Shown: one piece after another, positions 1 through 6,995 of the stretch
Numbering within the stretch: position 1 is the first letter of the stretch
Layout of the letters: each line of letters begins with the position of its first letter
Assembly: GCA_045597845.1 (NCBI GenBank)
Contig: JAZLKZ010000138.1
Location: forward strand, 1-10,463
Direction of reading: 5' to 3'
Origin: Colimorpha sp045597845
GTDB taxonomy: Bacteria; Bacteroidota; Bacteroidia; Bacteroidales; P3
Length of the DNA: 10,463 nt
Translations under genes and position numbers: made by a program
Notes under the pieces: model-generated
Told to the model about the DNA's origin: nothing
What the model saw: only the letters and a program-made list of their open reading frames with translations
Database searches by the model: none

Positions 1-161
1 GTCGCAAAGCACTCGCCTGCCTACCATCACTGAACGGATGTCAGGTACATACCACAGTGATGCTCAGCGAAGTTGATAGAAAAATCTTCAAGAAACTGGG
101 CATCGGATTTACCTCCGACCCCGTCCGCAAACAAAACAAAGGTGTCAGAATAGAAAAATAA
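1..161 (+). CDS. DUF1846 family protein, C-terminal fragment
   Basis: An open frame enters from the left edge (codons in register with base 3) and stops at TAA 159-161, giving about 52 residues. The stretch SLNGCQVHTTVMLSEVD followed by KIFKKLGIGFTSDP matches, from memory, the C-terminus of DUF1846 proteins, where family members read roughly LKGSEAHSTIILTDED then LRKLGINVTFDP and stop soon after. Family members are about 500 residues long, so only the last tenth is present. The family is conserved in Firmicutes and Bacteroidetes and has no firmly established biochemical role. The next gene begins only 16 bases after this stop on the same strand, so the two may be cotranscribed. The family call rests on remembered C-terminal similarity; the upstream sequence would settle it. 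Confidence 0.75.
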   Translation, partial: RKALACLPSLNGCQVHTTVMLSEVDRKIFKKLGIGFTSDPVRKQNKGVRIEK

Positions 162-177
162 CAGAAACCTTGCAGCT

Positions 178-615
178 ATGAAAAAAATTTTATTTCTTTT
201 CGGATTATTCTGTGCCTCCATTCTCGGAATTGGATGCGAGTCGCACGACAAGATAATCAATTTCTCCGAACTTCCACAACAAGCCCAAAACTTTATCAAC
301 ACACATTTCGCTGATCAACAAATCTCTTTTGTCATCAAAGAGGACGGCGAATACGAAGTGCGTTTCAACGACGGCACAAAGGTCGATTTCAGCCGCAAAG
401 GTGAATGGGAGACAGTAGATTGCAACCATCTTCAAGTGTCTCAAAGCGTTGTGGCTCTGCTTCCGCAACGCATTCCATCTTATATCGAGTCGAACTTTGC
501 TGAGGCTTTCATCACCAAGATTGAGCGAGAAAGAAAGTCTTACAATGTTGAGTTGAACAACGGTTTGGAGTTGGAGTTCAACTCCAATGGTGATTTTCTA
601 CGAATCGACGATTGA
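178..615 (+). CDS. PepSY-like domain lipoprotein with two tandem repeats
   Basis: This 145-residue protein has a lipoprotein-type signal: lysines at 2-3, a hydrophobic stretch 4-19 and a candidate lipidated cysteine at 20 (LGIG/C). The lipobox is loose, as is common in Bacteroidetes. The mature part holds two related units at about 31-82 and 95-145. Each begins with a short helix with LPQ followed by FI or YI (LPQQAQNFINTHF; LPQRIPSYIESNF) and continues into beta strands ending in acidic or glycine turns (YEVRFNDGTKVDFSRKGEW; YNVELNNGLELEFNSNGDF). This is the pattern of the Bacteroidetes PepSY-like family (formerly called putative beta-lactamase-inhibitor-like). It probably sits on the periplasmic side of a membrane; the ligand is unknown. 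It starts 16 bases after the DUF1846 gene and ends at or near the start of the arginase-like gene, suggesting an operon. Confidence 0.82.
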   Translation: MKKILFLFGLFCASILGIGCESHDKIINFSELPQQAQNFINTHFADQQISFVIKEDGEYEVRFNDGTKVDFSRKGEWETVDCNHLQVSQSVVALLPQRIPSYIESNFAEAFITKIERERKSYNVELNNGLELEFNSNGDFLRIDD

Positions 616-629
616 TTTCTTACACAGAT

Positions 630-1805
630 ATGTTAGATGTTTTTTTCGACCCTATCGACTTGACAAAGATTGGGTATCACAAGGATCCTTTCCTGCCTTG
701 CTTAGGCGAATGCATAAAATGCTATTCCAGCGAGGATGATTTCCCCGAAATCGTTCCAAACTCATTGGCAATCATAGGAATTGATGAAGAGAGAGGTAGT
801 CACGACAACAAAGGTTGCGAAAAGGCGGCCGACAAAATCAGACACTATCTTTACGCTTTGGCGCAACCCATGAGCGGCATCAATGTATTGGACCTCGGCA
901 ACTTTAAGTGCGGCAACACACTTGAAGACACCTACATAGCCCTCACCGAAGTAGTCAGCCTCCTTTTGGAGCAGAATGTTACATTGCTACTTTTAGGCGG
1001 CACCCAAGACCTCACCTTCCCCATCTACAAAGGCTACGAAACCGTGGGGCGAGTGATGAACATCTGCGCTATCGATTCCCGTTTTGACATTGGCGGAGAA
1101 GCCGAAATAAACTCGCATAACTATGTAAAACACATTGTTATGCAACAGCCAAACTATCTGTTCAACTTCACCAATATCGGATACCAAACCTATTTTGTGG
1201 GCGCCGAATACGTGAAACTGATGGATGAGCTTAACTTTGACGCATTCCGTGTAGGCACCATTCAAAACGACATGGAACACGCAGAGCCTCTGCTGCGCAA
1301 CGCGGATTTGGTGAGCGTAGATATCTCTGCGGTAAGACAGAGTGACGCTCCCGGAAACCCAAATCCATCACCTCACGGATTCTACGGGGAACAGCTGTGC
1401 CAGCTGGCACGCTTCGCAGGTATGAGCGACAAGGTTTCCACGATGCTGTTCTCGGAATACAATCCCACATACGATCGCGACGGACAAACAGCTCACATGA
1501 TGGCGCACGCCGCATGGTATTTCATAGAGGGATTTTTCTGCCGTATGGGAGACTATCCGTATAGAGATCGTCAAAACTACCGTTCCTACACAGTAGAACT
1601 CCAAGGGCAAGGCATGGAACTGCACTTCTACAAGAGCAAGAAGAGCGACAGATGGTGGATTGAAGTACCTTGCGACAACGATGAGCGCAAGGAGCGTTAT
1701 GGAAGACATCTGCTGGTTCCTTGCAACTACAGCGACTACGAACGAGCGATGGAAAACGAAATTCCTGAACTCTGGTGGAAATATTACGGACGTATGAAAA
1801 AATAG
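630..1805 (+). CDS. Arginase/formimidoylglutamase-superfamily protein with degenerate metal site
   Basis: The protein has the ureohydrolase fold signatures in order, numbered from the ATG at 630 (391 aa): GGTQDLTFP near 123-131, AIDSRFDIG near 147-155, SVDISAVRQSDAPG near 229-242, and SEYNP near 275-279. Active arginases, agmatinases and formimidoylglutamases bind two Mn ions through His in GGxH, the DxHxD motif and DxD. Here the equivalents are Gln126, Asp149-Arg151-Asp153 and Asp231-Ser233, so three of six ligands are replaced. From memory, a Bacteroidetes-wide subfamily has GGSQDLT and DSKFD at these sites, so the loss seems conserved, not a local decay. A canonical hydrolase activity is therefore doubtful and automated formimidoylglutamase labels should be treated with care. 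A TTG at 612 would add six residues and overlap the upstream stop. I prefer ATG 630 because homologues begin close to the (D)xFFxPxD segment. A strong terminator follows directly. Confidence 0.85.
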   Translation: MLDVFFDPIDLTKIGYHKDPFLPCLGECIKCYSSEDDFPEIVPNSLAIIGIDEERGSHDNKGCEKAADKIRHYLYALAQPMSGINVLDLGNFKCGNTLEDTYIALTEVVSLLLEQNVTLLLLGGTQDLTFPIYKGYETVGRVMNICAIDSRFDIGGEAEINSHNYVKHIVMQQPNYLFNFTNIGYQTYFVGAEYVKLMDELNFDAFRVGTIQNDMEHAEPLLRNADLVSVDISAVRQSDAPGNPNPSPHGFYGEQLCQLARFAGMSDKVSTMLFSEYNPTYDRDGQTAHMMAHAAWYFIEGFFCRMGDYPYRDRQNYRSYTVELQGQGMELHFYKSKKSDRWWIEVPCDNDERKERYGRHLLVPCNYSDYERAMENEIPELWWKYYGRMKK

Positions 1806-1806
1806 C

Positions 1807-1842
1807 AATGAAAAATCCCTGCTGCGCCAGGGATTTTTCATT
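1807..1842 (+). terminator. Perfect 15-bp hairpin terminator, possibly bidirectional
   Basis: AATGAAAAATCCCTG (1807-1821) and CAGGGATTTTTCATT (1828-1842) are exact reverse complements around a six-base loop, CTGCGC. The hairpin starts one base after the TAG stop of the arginase-like gene. The T-rich right arm gives the U-tract for + transcripts, and the A-rich left arm would serve - transcripts coming from the convergent yifB gene. Confidence 0.88.
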
Positions 1843-2016
1843 TATTACATGTCCCGCCTTGCAACGTTTTTGCAACGTTGAGATTATCTACCTGCTCGAA
1901 GTATTGGTTTTTCGAAAAGCGGCGACGCATTCAATACAGAATCTCCCACTTTTGTAGGTCTTGTTACATTTAGGGCAATACTAACGAGAAATCTTTGCAG
2001 GAAAGCATATTATCCT
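1843..2016. other. Convergent intergenic region without a recognised gene
   Basis: This 174-base gap lies between two convergent genes. TTGCAACGTT occurs twice, at 1859-1868 and 1870-1879, and because the core is palindromic the stretch 1862-1880 can also fold into a 7-bp hairpin with a 5-base loop. A short + frame continuing from 1775 reads through the terminator and the gap, but it has no recognisable protein character. Nothing else was found. Confidence 0.5.
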
Positions 2017-3555
2017 TTATCTTCCCCAGCTGTCGCGGTCGAGGCTGCGGAAGTTGATGGCTTCTGAGAGATGGGAGATGGTAATGTTGGGAGAAGCGTC
2101 GAGGTCGGCAATGGTGCGAGCTACTTTCAGTATGCGGTCGTAGGCACGGGCGGAGAGACCGAGCTTTTCCATGGCGGCTTTCATCAAATCCTGACCCTGT
2201 TGGTCTATCTGGCAATGTTGACGGAAGAGTTTGGAGTTCATCTGTGCGTTGCAGTGGATTCCGGGGCAACCACGGAAACGGTCTTCCTGAATCTTTCGCG
2301 CGGCGATCACCCTTTCGCGAACCACCTCGGAAGGCTCGCCCTCGCGCATCTTGGAAAGATCCTTGAAGGGAACAGGCACAACCTCGATGTGGATATCGAT
2401 ACGATCCATCAAAGGGCCGGAAATTTTATTCAAATATTTGTGTACGGCTCCAGGGGCACATGTACATTCGTGCGTAGGATCGTTGTAATAGCCACAGGGA
2501 CAGGGATTCATGGCGGCCACGAGCATAAAGGCGGCAGGATAGTCGGTGGTCATCTTGGCGCGTGAAATGGTAACGCGACGCTCCTCCATGGGCTGTCGCA
2601 GCACCTCAAGAACCTGACGGCGGAACTCAGGCAATTCATCCAGAAAGAGTACACCATTATGGGCAAGACTTATCTCGCCAGGCTGCGGATTTTGGCCTCC
2701 GCCAACCAAGGCAACATCTGATATTGTGTGGTGCGGCGACCGGAACGGACGCACGGCAATCAATGCGTCTTCTTTTTTCATCTTGCCAGCCACGGAATGG
2801 ATCTGCGTGGTCTCAAGCGACTCTTCAAGGCTCAACGGTGGCAAAATAGATGGCAGACGCTTGGCAAGCATGGTTTTTCCGCTTCCCGGAGGACCTATCA
2901 AAATGACATTATGTCCGCCAGCGGCGGCAATCTCAAGAGCCCTCTTCACGTTTTCCTGACCTTTGACATCGGAAAAATCAAACTCGTATTGATTCAGGCA
3001 TGTAGCAAATTCGGCACGAGTATCGAACTCCGTCTTGGCAATTTCTCCATCTCCATTCAGAAAATCAATAACTTCTTTGATATTGTCGGCACCATAGACC
3101 TCAAGATTATTCACAATGGCGGCCTCACGGGCATTGCTCTTGGGCAGAATGATGCCTTTGAAATGCTTGCGGCGAGCCTCGATGGCGATTGGCAACACGC
3201 CTTTGATGGGACGCAGACTGCCGTCGAGCGACAACTCGCCCATAATCACATATTCTTCCAGATGGTCAGGGGCCAAATTCCCCGAAGCGGCGAGGATGCC
3301 GATGGCGATGGTAAGGTCGTAAGCAGCGCCCTCTTTTCTTACGTCGGCGGGGGCCATGTTCACAATAACACGCTTTCCGGGAATATGATAACCATACTGC
3401 GAAATAGCCGAAGCAATGCGTTGCTGGCTCTCCTTGACGGCATTGTCGGGCAAGCCAACGACCATATAATTTACACCTTTTTCAATGCTCACCTCCACGG
3501 TGATGGTCATGGCATTGATGCCATAAATTGCGCTACCGAATGTTTTGACTAACAC
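2017..3555 (-). CDS. comM: YifB/ComM family Mg-chelatase-like AAA+ ATPase
   Basis: The 512-residue length is typical for this family. The N-terminal Lon-protease-like fold (about 1-170) contains VGLPDNAVKES and VNMAPADVRKEG, both family hallmarks. The AAA+ core has Walker A GPPGSGKT (221-228), Walker B VLFLDE (302-307) and the conserved SPHHT segment (273-277). A cysteine cluster CPCG...CTC (Cys352, 354, 364, 366) follows, then the GPLMDRIDIH segment (380-389) with a likely arginine finger. The C-terminal Mg-chelatase-type helical domain contains LSARAYDRILKVARTIADL. In naturally transformable Proteobacteria, ComM is a hexameric helicase that promotes branch migration during integration of transformed DNA; its role in Bacteroidetes is not established. 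Translation starts at GTG (3553-3555), supported because family members begin with MLVKTF. The gene is monocistronic, with its own promoter, and converges on the arginase-like gene. Confidence 0.96.
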   Translation of the reverse strand: MLVKTFGSAIYGINAMTITVEVSIEKGVNYMVVGLPDNAVKESQQRIASAISQYGYHIPGKRVIVNMAPADVRKEGAAYDLTIAIGILAASGNLAPDHLEEYVIMGELSLDGSLRPIKGVLPIAIEARRKHFKGIILPKSNAREAAIVNNLEVYGADNIKEVIDFLNGDGEIAKTEFDTRAEFATCLNQYEFDFSDVKGQENVKRALEIAAAGGHNVILIGPPGSGKTMLAKRLPSILPPLSLEESLETTQIHSVAGKMKKEDALIAVRPFRSPHHTISDVALVGGGQNPQPGEISLAHNGVLFLDELPEFRRQVLEVLRQPMEERRVTISRAKMTTDYPAAFMLVAAMNPCPCGYYNDPTHECTCAPGAVHKYLNKISGPLMDRIDIHIEVVPVPFKDLSKMREGEPSEVVRERVIAARKIQEDRFRGCPGIHCNAQMNSKLFRQHCQIDQQGQDLMKAAMEKLGLSARAYDRILKVARTIADLDASPNITISHLSEAINFRSLDRDSWGR

Positions 3556-3563
3556 AAATAGAA

Positions 3564-3577
3564 GAATTAAGAATTAA
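3564..3577. repeat. Tandem 7-bp repeat in the yifB leader
   Basis: GAATTAA occurs twice back to back (3564-3570 and 3571-3577) between the promoter and the GTG start of yifB. It is an AT-rich short repeat and could be chance; no function can be assigned. Confidence 0.5.
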
Positions 3578-3586
3578 TAGAGATTG

Positions 3587-3617
3587 CAAAGTTCGCCAAA
3601 AATCATGAATTTACAAA
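3587..3617 (-). promoter_or_regulatory. Bacteroidetes-type promoter of yifB/comM
   Basis: On the - strand, TTTG (3614-3617) is followed after 19 bases by GAACTTTG (3587-3594), one mismatch from the TAnnTTTG -7 element. The distance matches the Bacteroidetes housekeeping sigma factor spacing. It lies about 31 bases upstream of the GTG start, with no competing gene in between. Confidence 0.65.
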
Positions 3618-3623
3618 ATAATG

Positions 3624-3647
3624 AGGGAAAAACTTTCACTTTTCCCT
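3624..3647 (-). terminator. Hairpin over the stop codon, probable terminator
   Basis: Read on the - strand, AGGGAAAA and TTTTCCCT form an 8-bp perfect stem with an 8-base loop that contains the TGA stop (3636-3638) of the 178-residue gene. It is followed by CATTATTTTG, a weak U-tract. It is the only candidate terminator for the adh-aldh unit and lies just upstream of the yifB promoter. Confidence 0.55.
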
Positions 3648-4172
3648 AAAACACCTCATATTTTTCAATTGCGACAAAGTCTTTTCGTAGATGTTGCGCA
3701 GGCCCGGCGAGAGTTCTGAGGGATGCATCAACTGCAATGTAAGCAGCAATTCCCTACACAACTCGGGATAGGGCTGCGCGATGCGGTAGGCAAGCTTGAT
3801 ACAAAGACTTCTAATGCCGTAAGGCTCTGAGAGTAGCAATGAATGTTGCAAGCAGAAATCGAAGAAATCCGCCCGCTCGATAACCACATCCAGACGTTCC
3901 AACATCGCCAGCCGCAACCTGCGACAAGTGACGGTGGTCTCGATCATTGAACCATCGATAAAACGGTCTGCGTAAGGGGTGAAACACTGAATGTCAGCAC
4001 TGCTCAAATGCATACCAACCCACAAGGCATTCCCCGCCAAACGGGTATCCTCTACGAAGCACAATTCCAACAATTGCAGCAACTCGCCCTTCTTTCCCGC
4101 CACCATCTGCACCGTTTCCAAGATGTCGTTTATGTGCAACAGTCCCGAGAGCCGCTCTTGATAATCAATCAT
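3636..4172 (-). CDS. Helical protein of unknown function, coupled to aldehyde dehydrogenase
   Basis: This 178-residue protein is not one I recognise. It has no signal peptide or membrane segment and consists almost entirely of amphipathic helices rich in leucine, with cysteines spread throughout. The arrangement (for example LLQLLELCFVED, LRLAMLERLDVVIERADFF, LAYRIAQPYPELCRELLLTLQL) resembles ARM/HEAT-type helical repeats. Its ATG (4170-4172) overlaps the TGA stop of the aldehyde dehydrogenase (4169-4171) in the ATGA form, so the two are almost certainly translationally coupled. This implies a role linked to the aldehyde dehydrogenase, perhaps as a partner or adaptor, but that is inference from position only. 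A hairpin closes the unit at its 3' end. Confidence 0.8.
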   Translation of the reverse strand: MIDYQERLSGLLHINDILETVQMVAGKKGELLQLLELCFVEDTRLAGNALWVGMHLSSADIQCFTPYADRFIDGSMIETTVTCRRLRLAMLERLDVVIERADFFDFCLQHSLLLSEPYGIRSLCIKLAYRIAQPYPELCRELLLTLQLMHPSELSPGLRNIYEKTLSQLKNMRCFREK

Positions 4173-5581
4173 CGCTCAAACATTCTTAGGAGTCTCATCT
4201 TGATTTGTTCCGCCTTGCCTGAATAGGGATGCTCACGCAAGGGGAGGTTCCAGAAAGTCCTGCCCGTAAGCACCGTGGCGGGGTGCGTAAACTCACGGAA
4301 GCCCCACTCACCATGATAGGCACCCATGCCGGAATGGCCAACGCCGTTGAAGGGTACGCCCTTGACCATCATGTGAATGCACACCTCGTTGATACAGCCG
4401 CCTCCATATTGCTGGGTCTGCATAACACGGTTCGCCCAGCGGAGGTCTTTGGTGAAAAGATACATCGCCAAAGGATGCTCACGCGACGCAATCACCTGTA
4501 ACAGCCCATCAACCTCTGAGTCTTTAAAGGGTACCACAGGAAGCAATGGACAGAAGAGTTCGTGCTGGACTATCTCCTCCTCAATCCCTACGGGATAGAT
4601 GACTGTGGGTGCATAGCGGTGCGACGTAGCGTCCCCCCTGCCGCCAAAGCGGATGCGGTCCCGATAGCTGTCCGCCATAGAGGCGCATTTTTGATAGGCG
4701 GCATCGGTGATGAGACAGGGATATTCGGGATTGCTTTCGGGATTGGCACCAATCTGCTGCTCAAAAGCATCTTGCAGCAACTTTAGGAAAGGTTCAGCAA
4801 CCTCCTCTGCAACGGATATCTGATTGATATTGATACAAATCTGACCAGCGTTGCAGAGCTTGAAGAAGGCAATCTTGCGGGCGGCGTCCTTCAGGTCGGC
4901 ATCCTTGCGCACGATGCACCAATTTCCGGTTTCGCCCCCAAGTTCCAAAGCTACAGGCGTGAGGTTCTTGGCTGCCTCCCCGAGCACATGTTTGCCCACA
5001 GCGGGCGAACCTGTATAGAAAATCTTGTCGAACGGCAACGCAAGACATTGGTCCGCCATCTCGTGACCTCCTTCCACAAGCGTCACATATTCGGGAGGAA
5101 AGACCTCCGCGACAAACTTTTTAAGCACGGCAGTGCAAGCGGCCGACTTGCTGCTGGTCTTGATAACCACTGTGTTGCCGCCCGACATACTGGCAGCCAC
5201 CACACCAAGCGTCAGCAATATGGGGAAGTTGAAAGGACTGATGACGAGTGTGACGCCGTATGGCATCTTATAGACGCGGGTGACACTGCTGGGAAAGCAC
5301 ATAAAACCGCTGAAATGGCGTTCGGGTCGCGCCCAACGACGAAGACCGCGAATCATTTCGTTGATTTCTACAATAATAGGTCCGATATCACAAAGGTATG
5401 CCTCCACCTTGCTGCGTCCAAGGTCTGCATGCAAAGCCTCTTCAAACTCGGCTTCGTGGCCGATAACGGCTGCTTTGAGTTTCTTGAGTTGCTGAATACG
5501 CCACTTCACGTCAAGTGTAGTACCTGTCTGGAAAAAAGCACGTTGGGCGGCAAGAATGGGTTCGATAGGATTCATATTCAT
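4169..5581 (-). CDS. Aldehyde dehydrogenase, ALDH3-like
   Basis: The 470-residue length and motifs fit the class 3/fatty-aldehyde branch of NAD(P)-dependent aldehyde dehydrogenases, which oxidise aldehydes to carboxylates. Seen in order: SPFNFP with the oxyanion Asn118; YTGSPAVGK (189-197), the cofactor loop; LELGG with the general base Glu213; NAGQIC with the nucleophile Cys249; HELFCPLLP (340-348); and FNGVGHSGMGAYHGEWGF (411-428), the ALDH3 C-terminal signature. All catalytic residues are present. Two variants stand out: GGETG where GGKSP is usual, and FCP where FGP is usual. No signal peptide is present, and a hydrophobic C-terminal anchor, as in membrane ALDH3 forms, is absent. The gene lies 51 bases after the alcohol dehydrogenase and overlaps the next gene, so the aldehyde it oxidises may be supplied by that enzyme. 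ATG at 5581 is used; an in-frame ATG two codons later is equally possible. Confidence 0.94.
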   Translation of the reverse strand: MNMNPIEPILAAQRAFFQTGTTLDVKWRIQQLKKLKAAVIGHEAEFEEALHADLGRSKVEAYLCDIGPIIVEINEMIRGLRRWARPERHFSGFMCFPSSVTRVYKMPYGVTLVISPFNFPILLTLGVVAASMSGGNTVVIKTSSKSAACTAVLKKFVAEVFPPEYVTLVEGGHEMADQCLALPFDKIFYTGSPAVGKHVLGEAAKNLTPVALELGGETGNWCIVRKDADLKDAARKIAFFKLCNAGQICININQISVAEEVAEPFLKLLQDAFEQQIGANPESNPEYPCLITDAAYQKCASMADSYRDRIRFGGRGDATSHRYAPTVIYPVGIEEEIVQHELFCPLLPVVPFKDSEVDGLLQVIASREHPLAMYLFTKDLRWANRVMQTQQYGGGCINEVCIHMMVKGVPFNGVGHSGMGAYHGEWGFREFTHPATVLTGRTFWNLPLREHPYSGKAEQIKMRLLRMFER

Positions 5582-5632
5582 TGTGGTTTGTAATCTGTGG
5601 TTAAAGGGATTAAAAGTGTAAAGAGTTAAAAA

Positions 5633-6847
5633 TCAAAGTTTAATAATCATTTCAAGAACCTTTAGTATGTCTTTGTCGCTGAAAGTTGTCTTGGGAGAAT
5701 AGTTGATGGAGTCGGCGGCAATGAGACGAACAAGATGTTGGAAGTCGTTGCGTTGCAATATCGCGCCATTGCGCTGGATCCCGCAATCGACAATCAATGT
5801 GTCCAAAGCCTGCAAGAATTGCTCTGCCGCGGTCTCCTCGTCTTGCTGTTGTATGCCACACACCTCGGCAAGTCGTGCCAAGTCTTTGAGACAAACCTCC
5901 TTTTGATAGCGCAACACAGGCATCAAGCAGAGCGCAATTGCCTCGCCATGAGGCAAATGATAGCAAGCTCCGATGCTGTGGGCGAACGCATGGACATAAC
6001 CCGCCAACTGCTTGTTGATGGCATTCCCTCCATAGAATGCGGCACGGCTCAGCGCCTGACGGGCGGCAAGGTTGTCGGGTTTCCGCAACACCTCGGGCAG
6101 ATTCTCAAACACCAAACGGACACATTCCTCACTCTTTTGGACATCTTCTCGGGGGACTTTCACGTCTGCCAGACAGCCCTCTATGCCGTGGCTCAGCGCA
6201 TCAATGCCACATGCGGCGGTAATCTTCGGTGGAGTTTTCAAAGTCAACTCGCTGTCTAACAGCACTCCCTTGACTGTCAATCCAACTACCACCACGGCAC
6301 ACTTGTTACCTTTGCGCGCATCTTTCACCACCGCCCCCACGGTATGCTCCGCACCAGTGCCGGCGGTAGTGGGGATGGTGATGAGCGGCATCGTCTTGCC
6401 CAGCACAAAAAGAAACTTGTGCAACAGCGACCGAACGCTGCGATGAGGTTTTGCAAAAGAGGTGGCAATCATCTTGGAAGCGTCCATCACAGAACCGCCT
6501 CCCAGCGCCACGATGCAATCCACCTGATGGTCTTTCGCCACCTTGCGCCCCGCCTCCACAACATCGGAATCGGGTTCCGAATCAATCTCATTAAACACCG
6601 AGCAATCAATATGTTCTTCTTGAAGCGAAGCTACAATAGCATGATGAAAGCCCAACCGATACAACGTAGAATCGGTGACCAAAAGCACATGGGAACTGCC
6701 ACGACACAACTCGCCCACCTTTCCCCTCACGCCACAACCTTCGACAACCTCGGGATTCGGTTTCGGAACCCACTGGATGACGATGCCCGGCAACCGACGA
6801 ATGACTTTTCGAAATTGATAATTGATTTTTTTCTGGACACTATTCAC
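5633..6847 (-). CDS. Iron-containing (group III) alcohol dehydrogenase
   Basis: The 404-residue protein shows the family features in order: GGGSVMDASK (116-125), which binds the NAD(P) phosphates; PTTAGTGAEHT (159-169); and a metal site formed by Asp216 and His220 in GIDALSHGIEG plus His286 and His300 in HAFAHSIGACYHLPHG. All four expected ligands are present. Such enzymes reversibly reduce aldehydes or ketones to alcohols in the cytoplasm; the substrate cannot be read from sequence. Members of this family also include butanol, lactaldehyde and 1,3-propanediol dehydrogenases. The start is GTG (6845-6847), since no in-frame ATG lies near the N-terminus. It is the first gene of a three-gene unit with aldehyde dehydrogenase and the 178-residue protein, with a well-placed promoter 20 bases upstream. 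Confidence 0.94.
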   Translation of the reverse strand: MNSVQKKINYQFRKVIRRLPGIVIQWVPKPNPEVVEGCGVRGKVGELCRGSSHVLLVTDSTLYRLGFHHAIVASLQEEHIDCSVFNEIDSEPDSDVVEAGRKVAKDHQVDCIVALGGGSVMDASKMIATSFAKPHRSVRSLLHKFLFVLGKTMPLITIPTTAGTGAEHTVGAVVKDARKGNKCAVVVVGLTVKGVLLDSELTLKTPPKITAACGIDALSHGIEGCLADVKVPREDVQKSEECVRLVFENLPEVLRKPDNLAARQALSRAAFYGGNAINKQLAGYVHAFAHSIGACYHLPHGEAIALCLMPVLRYQKEVCLKDLARLAEVCGIQQQDEETAAEQFLQALDTLIVDCGIQRNGAILQRNDFQHLVRLIAADSINYSPKTTFSDKDILKVLEMIIKL

Positions 6848-6866
6848 AATTCGCTCAATTTATTTG

Positions 6867-6898
6867 CAAAATTAGACATTTTTTCCCTAATTGACAAG
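6867..6898 (-). promoter_or_regulatory. Promoter of the adh-aldh unit
   Basis: On the - strand, CTTG (6895-6898, one mismatch from TTTG) is followed after 20 bases by a perfect TAnnTTTG element, TAATTTTG (6867-6874). The -7 element lies 19 bases upstream of the GTG start of adh. The centred inverted repeat found in the MerR-gene promoter is not present here, so direct control by that regulator is not supported by the sequence. Confidence 0.68.
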
Positions 6899-6942
6899 TG
6901 GAGTTTGTTGAAGTATCTAAAATGGAACCCCAAATATAAAGA

Positions 6943-6970
6943 AAGGCCCACCCGCACAGGAATGAGCCTT
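6943..6970 (-). terminator. Probable terminator of the MerR-family gene
   Basis: On the - strand, AAGGCTCA and TGGGCCTT pair except for one internal mismatch around a 12-base loop, followed by the T-rich TCTTTAT. It begins 25 bases after the MerR stop and separates that gene from the adh promoter. Confidence 0.6.
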
Positions 6971-6995
6971 GAAATGCATTTGAACTCAAAACACA

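Noticed and set aside
1775..1957. Open frame of 60 codons on the + strand after the arginase-like gene
   Set aside because: It starts inside the arginase-like gene, crosses a strong terminator hairpin and has no recognisable protein features.
2728..3552. Long open frame of 274 codons on the + strand opposite yifB
   Set aside because: It lies wholly antisense to the clearly conserved yifB/comM gene and shows no known motifs; a shadow of the coding strand.
4988..5593. Open frame of 201 codons on the + strand opposite the aldehyde dehydrogenase
   Set aside because: Antisense to intact ALDH motifs, with an unnatural composition rich in His and Arg.
6848..6995. MerR-controlled adh promoter
   Set aside because: The spacer there is 20 bases and lacks the TACC-N4-GGTA dyad, so adjacency alone does not support regulation by the MerR protein.
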